In this document: in pieces, positions 1-11,299 of the stretch | Position numbering within the stretch: the first letter of the stretch is position 1 | Layout: the number at the start of each line of letters is the position of its first letter | NCBI GenBank assembly: GCA_003254885.1 | Contig: QANT01001080.1 | Location: forward strand, 81,846 to 145,845 | Direction of reading: 5' to 3' | Source: Purshia tridentata | Lineage: Eukaryota > Streptophyta > Magnoliopsida > Rosales > Rosaceae | DNA length: 64,000 nt | Program-made: the position numbers and the translations under genes | Notes under the pieces: generated by a model | The model's database searches: none | Told to the model about the DNA's origin: nothing | The model's input: only the letters and a program-made list of their open reading frames with translations

Positions 1-3000
1 AGACACATAACACACATGGGCAATCTCACTTGCCATCTGTTGCCTAGTTCTAACTGGCTGATCAAGAAACACTAGAATCTCACTATCCTTGTGGTTACAT
101 CTAACCCATCTTGGCTTGACAAATTTATTTCTCAGAATTTCATCATTTTTGTCAGTTGCTGACTTGTCAGATACAACACTTTCTGTATCATCAGCAGACA
201 CAACACTTTCAGCCTTAGTTCCTTTTCCATTCACAACATCCTTTTTGTCATTCAATTTTGGAAATAGCTCATCCTCATCCTCAGCCAATTTGAGAAGAGC
301 ATTGTGATCATCTATTCTCACATTAAAGGATTCCATCATGGAGTTGGTTCTCAAATTAAACACTCTAAAGGCTCTACTATTTGATCAATATCCTAAGAAC
401 AATCCTTCATCACTCTTTGGATCAAATTTACCCAAGTGTTCTCTACCCCTAAGGATATAACATGTACTCTCAAACACTCTAAGGTGCTTTATCTTAGGTT
501 TCTTTTCTTTCCACAGCTCATAGGGGGTCTTTTGAGTGCTCGGTCTAAGATAGACCCTATTTATGATATAACAAGCCGTGTTGACTGCTTCTGCCCAGAA
601 ATGGTTAGCAATATTTTTGCTATTTAGCATCACCCTAGCCATCTCAATTAGAACATGACTTTTCCTCTTAACAAAGCCATTTTGTTGAAGGGTGATTGAG
701 GTTGAAAATTCATGTTTAATTCCCAACTGACTGTAAAATTCATCAAATTTGGAGTTTTCAAACTTAGTTCCATGATCTGATCTGATCTTAGAAATGGCAG
801 ACAGACTCGTCAACCCCTCATTTTTCAGCTGTTTGACAATTCTAAAAAAGTGTTGAAATGTATCCGACTTTTTTCTAAGAAATGATTCCTAAGTAAATCT
901 AGAAAAATCATCCACCATGACCGGAACATATTTCTTCCCCCCAATTGATAAGGTTTAAACTGGACCAACTAAATCAATGTGCACAAGCTCAAGTGTCCTA
1001 GAGGTGCCTATGTCTTTAACCCTTTTGTGAGGTTCTTTGGTTTGTTTGCCCAATTGACATGGACCATAAACAAAAGTATTGGGTTTTCATATTTTGGGAA
1101 GGCCTCTAACTACCTCATGCTTAGATAGCTTGCAAAGGTCATGAACATTAATGTGTCCAAATCTTTGGTGCCAAAGAGTACTTGTTCATCTATGGCTCTA
1201 TTGCAAGTATTATCAAGTTTGATAACATTGCAATCAATTATATAACAATCGTCTCTTGACCTTGGAGCCTTCAAGATTTCATTTCCCTTAGCATCAATTA
1301 TTCTACATCCACTCTTTGACATGCATACTTCACCTCCCCACGCATCACATAATTGACTTATGCTAAGTAGGTTGGAATTCAAACCCTCTACAAATCGTAC
1401 ATTTGTTAATTTGGGTATACCGGGTATGTGGATAGCACCCTTATCGCTCACAAAAAGACTTCTCACCATCTCCAAAAGTTACACTTCCACCATCATAGGG
1501 AGCTAGTGAAGTAAAGACTTCCTTATCTCCCGTCATATGTTTGGAACACCCACTATCTAGGTACCAAACATTCTTTTTAGTGGTTGAAAATGAAGTTAAG
1601 GAAACAAGACAATTTGTCGATTGCTTCTCAACCCATTTTTGATGTGCATTTGATTTTGTTTTGGAGCTTGGAGCAACAAGTAAGGCAATTTTGTTTACCT
1701 CCTTGAGAAGATGATTCACTTGATCTTGGAGTATAGTATTTTTCTCCATTCTAGATGCTTTCTTCCCTTTGAGCTTGTGACAATTTGGTCTAATGTGACC
1801 CTTGACATTGCAATGATGACAAATAAGGATAAACCTTGGTTTTCTAAGAGGAAGAGGATCAACTTTAAGAGTGACACTAACTGGGGCAGAAATTGACTTA
1901 GAGTGAGATGCATTTAGCCCACTGCCAATGAGACCAAGACCATTCTTGCCTCCATGTTCAGATTTGCCCTTGACAAAAGCGGTTACCACTGCCAATGAGA
2001 CCAAGACCATTCTTGCCTCCGTGTTCAGATTTGCCCTTGACAAAAGCAGTTTTAGTGTGAGTCACACTAGGACCACCCATATCAAAACCCAACCTGGTTT
2101 TGTCCCCATGGAGCTTTCCTTGCCTAAACATTCTATCTACCATTCCGCTCCAATGGTAAGTTCCACTATACTCTTATTAGCAACATTAACTTCAGGCTGA
2201 AGTTTCTCATTCAAATTCTTATAAGAAATGTTGCTCTGCCTGAGCACCTTGACTTGACTTACAAAATTACTCTTCAAAACACCAAAGTTCTCTAGTTCTC
2301 CTTCTAAGAGTTCAACTTTTTCACTCAATTCCAATCTTAGTTCTTTGAGTCTTAAATTTTCTTCTTTTATGCTAAGAGTTTCAGTGAAGAGCAAGTCATA
2401 TTTCACACACAGTGCAGAGTATGACTCATCATCTAGAACAGATTCTAGGTCAGACTCACTCTCAACTTGATCAATCTCATTGATTGATGCAACAAAAGCA
2501 ACTTCCTCACCCTCACTCTCGGATGAAGACTCACAATCATGTGAGTGATCACTTTCACTATCACTCCAAGTGATCTTCATGGCTTTGTTCTTGCTGTTGG
2601 TGAAATTTCTTTTATTGTTAGCACATTCAGCCGCTATGTGACCTATTCCTCCACAAGTGTAACACTTCACATCTCTCTTGGAGTTTCTACCTTCCTTAAA
2701 GTTAGGTTTCATCTCTTGTTTTCTCTCAAATGATCTTTCTCCTTGAAGTTTGAACTTTTGTTCTCTGAAGTTGTTACCACTAGTCCTAGCCTCTCTTCCT
2801 TTATTCCTAAGGATTCTCCTAAATTTTTTCACAAAAAGGGCAACTTCATCATCGGACATAGTTGATTTTTCACTCAAATTTTCTCTCACTTCCTTGACAC
2901 TTTATAATATAATATCTTTAGATTTCTTGCTGTCCCTCTCATCCATTTCAAGTTCCATCTCAAAGGTTTTAAGTTTTCCTGCCAATTTTAAGTTCATCCA

Positions 3001-3211
3001 AGTTTTGAACCTCTTGGATAGCATGTTTTATGGATTGCAATCTCTTGGGTCGTGACCTAAGTACTTTTTGGACAATGGTGGCCTCCTCAAAAGGCTTTCC
3101 TAAGGACATGGCTTCATTTTGTTAGAGCTTCTAATCTTCCATAGAAATCTGAAAAGGTCTCTGTGTCTTTCATTCTAATTTCCTCAAATTTTGCATGAAC
3201 CATTTGTAGCC
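1..3211 (-). pseudogene. Ty1/copia gag-pol polyprotein, 3' gag through integrase (broken, runs off window)
   Basis: Seen on the minus strand: the rest of gag with a CX2CX4HX4C zinc knuckle (CYTCGGIGHIAAEC, near 2650), a second knuckle (CHHCNVKGHIRPNC, near 1800), the aspartic protease motif WYLDSGCSKHMTG (near 1560), a GAG-pre-integrase domain (1110-1475) and an integrase core (385-960). The integrase keeps VDDFSRFT and SDHGTKFEN, but the usual VERKN motif reads VKRKS, so the third catalytic acidic residue (Glu of DDE) is Lys. Positions 1-384 encode the linker leading to the reverse transcriptase, which lies outside the window. Several stops, plus a 67-bp duplication that shifts frame, make it non-functional. 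A long gag with an acidic Ser/Glu-rich tract suggests the SIRE/Maximus lineage, which is tentative. It continues the gag start at 6353-6719 across an inserted solo LTR. Confidence 0.9.
1921..2054. repeat. 67-bp direct tandem duplication inside copia pol
   Basis: Positions 1921-1987 are repeated almost perfectly at 1988-2054. The offset of 67 is not a multiple of three, so the duplication shifts the reading frame between gag and protease. Confidence 0.85.
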
Positions 3212-4194
3212 TGTCACGCCCCGACCCTCGGGCACGTGCCTAAACTGCTAAAAACTGACAACTGTTTCCTGTGGGCCCTTTTTCTTTGAAACTGTGAGCC
3301 ATAAATATAAAATACTTTATAAAAGCACAACTGTAATTTTACAAAACCATTCACATAAAACCAAGTATAAAACCTTTTACACGAAAATAAAACTGTAAAA
3401 TAAGTTTTCTGAAACTGCTGCTGGTCCCACTGCCTCGTCTTCTCTCCACTGCCTCCTCAGCTTGCTCACCTGCAAAACCAAACCCTGCACCCAACCACAG
3501 GTGCACCGGGTTTACACACAAATCCGGTAAGCTCACTAGAGCTCGTGTGAGTGAAATCTAACTGAAAAACCTCAGATTAAAAATTCAGAAAATATCAAAT
3601 CACAAATCATACATCATAATCCTCAACTTAACTTCTAAACTGGAAATCACTCGTTTCACACCACCAGGTCCTAACTTAGAATCCCACTAGATTCTCCAAT
3701 AATTCTTAGAATTCTCGATATCCATTCAGAACCAATTTAAACCTCAATTAATCCTTCCACTATCCTCAAATAACCTTTAGAACCCACTAAATCCTCAATT
3801 AAAGCCACTGATACTCCGAAATCTTTTACTACCCCTTAAATCTCAAATGACCTTTGTTACTCAAACCTCGGTAATCGATTCTCGCCTAAACCTTTAAATT
3901 CCAAGTTTCTCAATACCTCACTGTTACCCTTTGAGATTCCCCAGCTTTAAAACATTTTATAAATCCACTGAAAACTCTTTGTAGAAACCCGCGTTTGAAA
4001 TCGATTTTGCAAACTCTTTTAGAAAACAATAAAGCTGATCAAAGTCCCAATCTATAAAACAAGAACTGAAAACTCTGATAAATCAATAAAACTGGTCAGG
4101 TTCCCAAAATATCAATTAAGAACTGAAATCTATAATTCTCAAGAACAACTGTAAGCTAACAATATAAATAAAACCATCATCTAAGTACCCTGGA

Positions 4195-4460
4195 AAACTG
4201 GCCATACACTCATACGGAATGCTGCATCGTACGAGCAGGGCGAATCTAACTGGCCATACACTCATACGGAATGCTGCATCGTACGAGCAGGGCGAATCTA
4301 ACTGGCCATACACCTGCACGGAATTCTGCATCGTACAGGCAGGGCAAAACTAACTGGCCATACACCTGTACGGAATTCTGCATCGTACATGCAGGGCAAA
4401 GCTAACTGGCAATACACCTGTACGGAATTCTGCATCGTATAGGCAGGGCAAATAACTGGT
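4195..4460. repeat. 52-bp tandem repeats inside gypsy solo LTR
   Basis: About five units with a 52-bp period (GCCATACA at 4201, 4253 and 4305, with related units at 4358 and 4410), each containing GGAATGCTGCATCGTAC or a variant and AGCAGGGC. Shorter arrays of related units occur in the LTRs at 11300 and 44604, so this array is a length-variable family feature. Confidence 0.8.
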
Positions 4461-5431
4461 CATACGTGCACGCAGAGCTGCCCCCAAAGGGCGAGGCACC
4501 GCAACACACGGCCCAAAGCCTATGTGTGTGTCACGATGGGTCCCAAAGACCTTACTGAACTTATCTGTAGCTGGGTACTCATACGGCAATTTAAATTTAC
4601 TTTTAAGTTCTTCAAACCACAACTAATAAAATCCTTTCTTAAAGAACCAAAGTTTCCAAAAACTGGCAAATAAGATCAAATCTTTATCTTTAACCAAAAA
4701 TAAACTGAGTTCTTAAAATCAGTTTCCCAAAACCGAAATCCACACCAAATCACCTTAACAAACAATAATCTTAAAATCCTGGGAATCCCAATCCTAACCG
4801 AAAGTCTCCAACTGGAATTCACAACCCCTCAACACAATCACTGATCCTTACTTAGTCCTCACTAAAGTTCCAAACATTACTTAATTCTGTAACCTCAAAT
4901 AATCCTTAATTTATCGGTATTCCAATCCTAATTCCGTAACCCCCCTTAACTAGTAACTTGCAACCAAATCAAACAAACAAGCACACAAGCAACCAAATAA
5001 CTAACTAAACTGAGAATTAAAGGGTCCTAGGTTCACTCACTGTGACCGCGTGAAAAGCCCGAACTGCCCTTCGTGTCCTTCTTGGCTCCTTTGCGCGGAT
5101 TCTAAAATCCGGCAGCATAACGGCATCGGGAATACAATTCCCCGAGCCAAGCGCACCTGTTAAGACCAGACAACCAAGCAATAACAACAGAGTTCACAAC
5201 AGGTTCACCACCAAGCCAACAAACAACCGAAACGGCGGGAACCACCCCGCACGAGGGTTGCCCGACCCCGGAAAACACACTCGAAGGGTCTGAGAAACTC
5301 ACCCAAACTCACCCACAAGCTCGGGTGGTTCGCCTGAGGCCGAAAACCAAGGAACGGTCGCTGGAACCGTCAGCGAGTCCCCCGACGGTCAACGGGCGGT
5401 CAACTGCCAAAAACGAAAGTCGCGTTTAGCT

Positions 5432-5684
5432 AAAACAAATTACATGGGCACGTAGAAGAGATCGAGGTGATCAAAACTCGAACCTGGGTCGACGGCCAAA
5501 AGTGGCCGGAAACTGACGAAAACTGGCTGGAAAGCCGGCAGCACACCCACACTCGATCAAAACAAATTACATGGGCACGTAGAAGAGATCGAGGGGATCA
5601 AAACTCGAACCTGGGTTGACGGCCAAAAGTGGCCGGAAACTGACGAAAATTGGCTGGAAAGCCGGCAGCACACCCACACTCGAT
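5432..5684. repeat. 127-bp direct tandem duplication inside gypsy solo LTR
   Basis: The block that starts AAAACAAATTACATGGG at 5432 recurs at 5559 with few changes. The homologous LTRs at 41470 and 44604 carry one copy, so the duplication is private to this copy. Confidence 0.8.
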
Positions 5685-6352
5685 CCGCTGTCCACGGCGG
5701 TCCCCCGGGTCAATCGAACCCACCAACACGCTGGGCTCGACGAGAGGAAGAGATCTGGGTAGTCGCTGAACCTCGTCTTCGCCGGAAACGTCAAGATCGC
5801 CGCCGATCACCCACGGTGCACTCTCAGATTCTCTCTTTCTGGGCTGTTTCGGGAGGAGGTGCCACCACCGGAGGGAAGAGGGAGGCGGCGGGAGCACGGC
5901 GAGCCGGAGATCGGCTCCAGCCGCTGCCGGACGCGCCCCCACGTGCCGGCGAAAGTCACGGCTGGGTGAGTGGCTCGCGAGAGAGAGAGAGAGAGACGCG
6001 TCAGGAGAGAGGAGAGAGAAAACTGTGATTTTCTGGGGTTCTGTGCCCTTTTTAAAATCCAACTTTTTCAAAATTACCAACTTGCCCCTCTCTTCACACG
6101 TCCGTAACTTTCAAACCGTAGCTCCGTTCGACACGTGCTACGTGTCTACGAACTCGTGAGGACGAGACCTTTCCAATGAACCCAAGGTCAACGCGAAAAG
6201 TCCTCCCAAACAAAAAGTCAACTTTTGCCCCTTTAAAATCAACTTAAAAGTTTTGAAAAACGCCCAAAACATTTTTCTTTCCAAATAAAATCCCGAAAAC
6301 CTTTAAAAAGCGTTTCAAAACCACTTTGGAAAGTGCGGGGTGTTATATAGCC

Positions 6353-6719
6353 TAAGAGACCTCACTTGTTTATCTCTCTCATGGACTACCCGAAGTTTGT
6401 TCTAAGCTTGTCTAGCTGTGACACAGTGTTGAACATGGGCAAATTGTGTAGTAGACAATGCCATGACAATGGCATTTCTAGCCTTTTTGTTAGAGCTAGA
6501 GGCAGTTGCCACAACCGCTATCCACTCAGACCTAGGCTTAAGTAATTCTACTCCATCCATGATTTGGGTAGGATGAGACCACTCAACAGTAAGAAATTCA
6601 TACGCAAACTCATCATATGCATCAAGGAAGATTTCAATTTTCTCCTTCCAGGCAGCATAGTTGCTACCATCAAAGAAAGGAGGAGAGTTGCAAGAACCCG
6701 CAACTCTGTCCCTATCCAT
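6353..6719 (-). pseudogene. Ty1/copia gag, N-terminal part
   Basis: Minus-strand open frame from an ATG at 6719, encoding the copia gag start: a short leader, PPFFDGSNYAAWKEKIEIF and further gag residues. The frame carries an in-frame TAG near 6402 where copia gags normally have Trp (ARQAW-type motif). It then stays open to the TAGCC target duplication and resumes in frame at 3211 with residues like QMVHAKFEEIRMKDTETFSD, so one gag was split by the solo LTR at 3212-6347. The start is 58 nt downstream of the PBS, the usual place for a copia gag. Non-functional. Confidence 0.88.
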
Positions 6720-6776
6720 CTAATTTGATCAAGCACCAAACTAACCCTAAGATCTCTCTATTTTCTTCTAGAGTAG

Positions 6777-6789
6777 CGCTCTGATACCA
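6777..6789 (-). other. Primer-binding site, tRNA-iMet type
   Basis: The minus strand reads TGGTATCAGAGCG, the standard copia PBS complementary to the 3' end of initiator tRNA-Met. It lies two bases after the end of the LTR at 6792-8398, which identifies that LTR as the 5' LTR and fixes the element on the minus strand. Confidence 0.93.
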
Positions 6790-6791
6790 AT

Positions 6792-8398
6792 TGAAGTTTG
6801 GTATAAAGTGCGTTAATACCGTAAAGCACCTAAGTAAAACAACGATCACTGATCGGACCCAATTTTAAAACTATTTGACAAAACTGAACCAATTAAACAC
6901 ACTTATGTCTGCACGACAGATACACAACTCAAGAAACACAACTAGCTAGCATTTCAAGTATTCATGTGAAGAGTGACAACCTAGGCACTCAAGGATCCAT
7001 CAAAGTAGGCATCCCATTACTAGCCACAACTAAAGTGAGATGTGAGATGCTAGATTATATTCAATTCATCAGATGAAATATAATCAACTATAAGTCAAAG
7101 TATGATACCATACACCAAGTAAATAAACACAAGTTATATAAGACCCAAATGAACTCAACAATCACAAGGAGCAGACACACAAGTTGTTTACCCAGAAAAA
7201 CCTTAAAAGGTTAAAAACTGGGGGTCTTATCCGCTGACCGGGCAATCCAATATGTTGAGGTTCAATATAAAGTCTATATCAGCACATAAGCTCATTTACA
7301 TACTCTAAAGCTAAGTAGCAGCTAGTATACCCACTTTGTGCAACCATCAACCAACAAGCCAAGAGTCATTTACGTTGTTGGCAGCTCAATCCTCTAGCTC
7401 ATCAACATGCAGCACCCCATTTGCAGCTTGCTTGTGGATCTTTAAGATATCAAAGTGAAATGCAAATTTTGGGTGAACAAGATCAACTCCTTCAAACAAA
7501 TAAGATTTGAAGAAGCCAATACAAACTCAAATCTAAAAACTAGAGTGATGTATTTATGTTTTTAAAGCAATACAAAACCCATACACAAAACCCATTTAGT
7601 TTTTAGTCAAAAACAAATCAAGAGATGAACACAAGAAAATTTTTAAAGAAAAACTTTTCAACTCTTGAAAAATAAAATACCCATTTGGTATCTCAAAAAA
7701 CTCAGCTTAAAGGCTGCTCAAAACATTCCGAAAATGTGTGAGACAAAAGGAATGAAGGGCTGCCCGTACCCTATAGCAGCAGCCACACACGCACACCCAC
7801 ACCATTCCACATGGCAGCGAATCATAGGCACAAGTCCTAACAAACTTGAAGGACAGCACACAACCAAATATACTAAAAAGGTGTCCAAAGATTCGTGTGT
7901 GAGAGGGGCTGAGATCTTTTGGGAAAGTTTCCATTTCCAGAAAATAGTTAGAGACGATGATGAATAGTGCATAATGAAAACCCATTAAAGATGATGTGGG
8001 CTGGAAAATAAATAAAGAGAGTAAAGGCCCAATCATAAGGAGTTAGAAAATCAAACATGTGCCAATACCCATTTAGAAGAGTGATCCACATAAAAGACTC
8101 TCACGTGGGATCACTTAAATTCACAAAATAGTATGTGTAGTTCCGTTGCCAGAAAAATGCAGTGTATGATATGTCATAGACCAATCAAAATATGCACTTT
8201 TCTGTAAAAATGTGATGTTGCATGAAATGCATAACATGGGTATTACCTTAGGCATGTGAGATGTAAAACCAGTTGTGTAGTCTTTATTGCACACTCATAT
8301 GATCCTAACTTAATCTAGAGCTTGTGTGAGATTCAAATTTAAAATGATTACAAGCTATTTTGTCAAGGAAATTGCTAATACAAATATTGAAACTAACA
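6792..8398 (-). mobile_element. 5' LTR of the Ty1/copia element
   Basis: 1607 bp with TG...CA ends in plus orientation (TGAAGTTTGG ... AACTAACA). A second copy of the same family at 25169-26784 defines both borders. The adjacent PBS and gag show this is the 5' LTR of the minus-strand element; its partner 3' LTR lies beyond position 1. A G-box core CACGTG near 8104 is also present in the second copy. Base 8399 onwards (GTTTT) would be the target duplication, but its partner is outside the window. Confidence 0.9.
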
Positions 8399-8620
8399 GT
8401 TTTCATATATATGCAATGCTAAGCACTTCAGCTTTTGTTTTGATGGGATTGTGGTATCTACGCAACTCGTGCTATTTTTAGACGTGTTCAAGAAAAACCG
8501 TCTTACTCAAACATAATTTACATTTTTCAGTTTGTGTAATTAATAAAAATATTCATAATTTTATTAATATATTTTGTAAATTGTATATAAATTTTTATAC
8601 TTCTTTTTTTTTAAAAATGG
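8399..8620. other. AT-rich interval, no gene
   Basis: Sequence between the copia LTR and the CACTA subterminal repeats, with a run of T near 8605. I see no coding frame and no CACTA terminal motif; the 5' terminus of the neighbouring CACTA element was not found. Confidence 0.5.
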
Positions 8621-9450
8621 GTTTAGGCGACGGACAATTTTGTTGCCCAAGGTTCTTTTAGGAGACGAAATAAGCCTGTCGTTGCCCAAAGCCAACGAAT
8701 TTTTTTGGTAAAAACTCATCCAAGAACAGCCTTTGGGCGATGAACATTGATATTAGTCACCCAAAGCCGTTTAGGGCGATGACACTATTCTTTGTCGAAA
8801 GATGTATCAAGTGACGATGGTAGATTTTCCTCGCCCGAAGTTGGTTTAGGGTGACGAAATTGTTTGTCGCCCCATGTCTTTTGGGGCGATGAAACGTACT
8901 TCTCGTCGCTCGCTATTGTTTGGGCGGTGAATTTTCGAGTCGCCTAAAGAGCAATTTGCATCACTCAAAATGAGGTTTGAGGTGGCGAATGTGTTATTTC
9001 GCCGCCTAAACCCTTGGGCGACCATGTTGTTATGATAAGATTGGCGACGAACTTGTTTCATCGGTCAAAATTTAGGGCGACGAAATAGAACTTGGGGCAA
9101 CGAATTGATTTTGTTGTCCAAAGTGTGTCTGGTTGTAGCACAACCTTAAGCGACGAACTCATCTTGACGCCTAATTTTGGGTGATGAATCATTTTGTCAC
9201 CCAACCTTAAGCTGAAAACTTCTTGACACCTACTTTTGAGTGACGAAGCTAGACATTCATCATTGAAAAATACTTGAAGTGATGGAACATTTTTTTCGTC
9301 GCCTACAGTAACTTCGAGCAAAAAAATTTTTGTCCCCTTAGACCTCTTTGGGCATTGAAATGTATGGGTTTGTCACCCTAAGTCTTAGTCTCATAATATT
9401 TTTTTCCCTTTACATATATGTATAATCATATAATGCAATTATGTTTCCCA

Positions 9451-10490
9451 TTCAAAAATTATCCCTACAAAAATTTAGCTCAATCACAGATGTAGAAGTT
9501 AGCTAATAGGGGTCGAAAGTACAAAAGATGTTGGTTTTTCTAATAATAATCGAATGGCTAGATAAATTCTAGTTTTTTGCATAGATAATGTTTGAGTATT
9601 AAAATAGAAAATAAACATCTGTAATTATTTAAACATGTTGTGGTCGCCCCTATTATTGAGACGACAAGGTTTCACTTTATAAGTTAATATAATTATAGTC
9701 TTCAAGTGTATTTATGTGTAAAACCCAACATCTCGATCATGTTTTTAACGATCCAAACCAGTTCTTTTTTTATTTCCTCACTCACAAATCGTTCTTGCAA
9801 AATTTTAGGCCAATCAGAGATGTAGAGCTTAGGTTTTTAGAGGTCGAATGTACGACCGATCGTGGTATGATCGAATGGTTAGATGAATTCTGATTGAGCC
9901 CATTTTTGCAGAGATGATTTTCAAGTTGGAACATAAAAATTAAACAGCTTCGATAATTGAAATCACGTTTTGGTATTTGCAATTATTGAAATGACAAAGT
10001 TTCAACAAAAAAGTTAATAGAATTATTCTCTTCAAGTGTATTTGAATGTAAAAGCTCACATTTCGACTTTTTTTTTGAATGATCCAATCCTTTCATTTTT
10101 TAGTTCCCCATTCACAGATTGTCATTGCAAGAAATTAGGTCAATCGGAGATGTAAAGGTTATGCATTGGAGGTCGAACGTATGAATGGTCATGATTTTTA
10201 TAATGATAATCGAACGGCTAAATGCATTCTGATTGGGTCGATTGTTTGCACGGATGATCTTCAAGTATGAACATAGAAATTAAAATGGCTCCAATCCTTG
10301 GAATCACATTTTGGTCTTCGGAATTATCGAAAGGACTAGGTTTGAACAAAGAAATTAATAAAATTTTGTTCTTTCAATGTATTTGTATTTGTATTTGAAT
10401 GTATAAGATCACATCTTAGTCCATTTTTGAACAATCTGAACCGTTCATTTTTAAGTTCCCTACTCACAGATCATCATTGCAAAAAATTAG
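9451..10490. repeat. Three 330-bp tandem units in CACTA subterminal region
   Basis: The anchor CAATCACAGATGTAG and its variants occur at 9481, 9811 and 10141, exactly 330 bp apart. Each unit carries the same order of sub-motifs: GGTCGAA, then ATCGAATGG, then a TTCAAGTGTATTT block. The units are clearly diverged, so the array is old. Confidence 0.8.
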
Positions 10491-11299
10491 GTCAAACAAT
10501 TATGATTTTTAAATTAAGTGTTAGCTTTGGGCGACGAAGACATCATTTCGTTGCTCAAATGTTGATTCGCCGCCTAGGTGTGAAAAATTTGGCTAGTCAA
10601 CTGCTGCCCTAATTTTTCATCTTTTGGGAGAAGAAACAAGTAATTTGTCGCCTAAAGTGACTTAGGGTGACGAAATGGATCTGTCACCCAAAGAAGTTGG
10701 GATTAATAATCCCTTTTCCTTCTCTTTTCTACAACTTTCTCCTTTTCTTTTAATTTCCTCTCTTGCGCGTGCCTCCGCCTCCCTCTCACTAGATCTCTCT
10801 TGATCTCCCTTCTTCCCTCCTCCCTCCTCTTGGCCTCTTCCTTCTTGCTAGCCCCCACCCAGACCCACCCGACCCCAAACCACTGAAAACCACCCCACCC
10901 CACACCAAAACCCACCGCAGCCTATCGAAAACCACCCTCCCAATCCCACTGAAGCCACAGGAAGCCTTCCAAATTGGTGAGGTGATTGTTTTTTTTTTTT
11001 GTTGTGTTTTTGTGTTTTTTAATTTTGAATTTTTTGGTTTTTTTTAATGATTTTTTTATTGGTTGCATTTTGTGTTTTTGTGGGAATTTGGGCATTTGGG
11101 CATTGAGACAATTGAGCATTTGAGGTAAATTTTCTAAATTAAGTTTCATAATTGTTAAACTTTTTAAGTTATTTTATAAATTAGAATGTTGAAGTTAATC
11201 ATAAAATTTATTAATTTGCTAATCTGTTTGTTTTAATTATAAAATATTATAGTTAGTTTGTATGTTTGTATATTAAAATGAATTATAAAATTTAGATGG

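Larger units (their letters stand above)
3212..6347 (-). mobile_element. Ty3/gypsy-type solo LTR (family G1), 3.1 kb
   Basis: On the minus strand it begins TATAACACCCCGCAC (the family start TGTAACACCCC with one change) and ends GGGTCGGGGCGTGACA. It is flanked by a perfect 5-bp target duplication, TAGCC, at 3207-3211 and 6348-6352. There is no internal region, PBS or coding domain, so it is a solo LTR left by LTR-LTR recombination. It lies inside the gag of the copia element and is therefore younger than it. A TATA-like TTTTAAAAAG on the minus strand near 6050 could be the old LTR promoter. Long open frames inside, such as 5598-6080 minus, are low-complexity and unlike any known protein. Confidence 0.88.

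Noticed and set aside
2137-2889. Host CCHC zinc-finger protein
   Set aside because: The zinc knuckle is in the gag region of a copia element that continues into protease and integrase on the same strand.
5598-6080. 160-residue minus frame in the first gypsy LTR
   Set aside because: Low-complexity composition inside an LTR; sister LTRs have different frames there (42656-43108, 46225-46593) with no conserved protein.
7665-7967. Paired open frames on both strands, repeated near 26062-26379
   Set aside because: They lie in the two copies of the same copia LTR and reflect shared LTR sequence, not genes.
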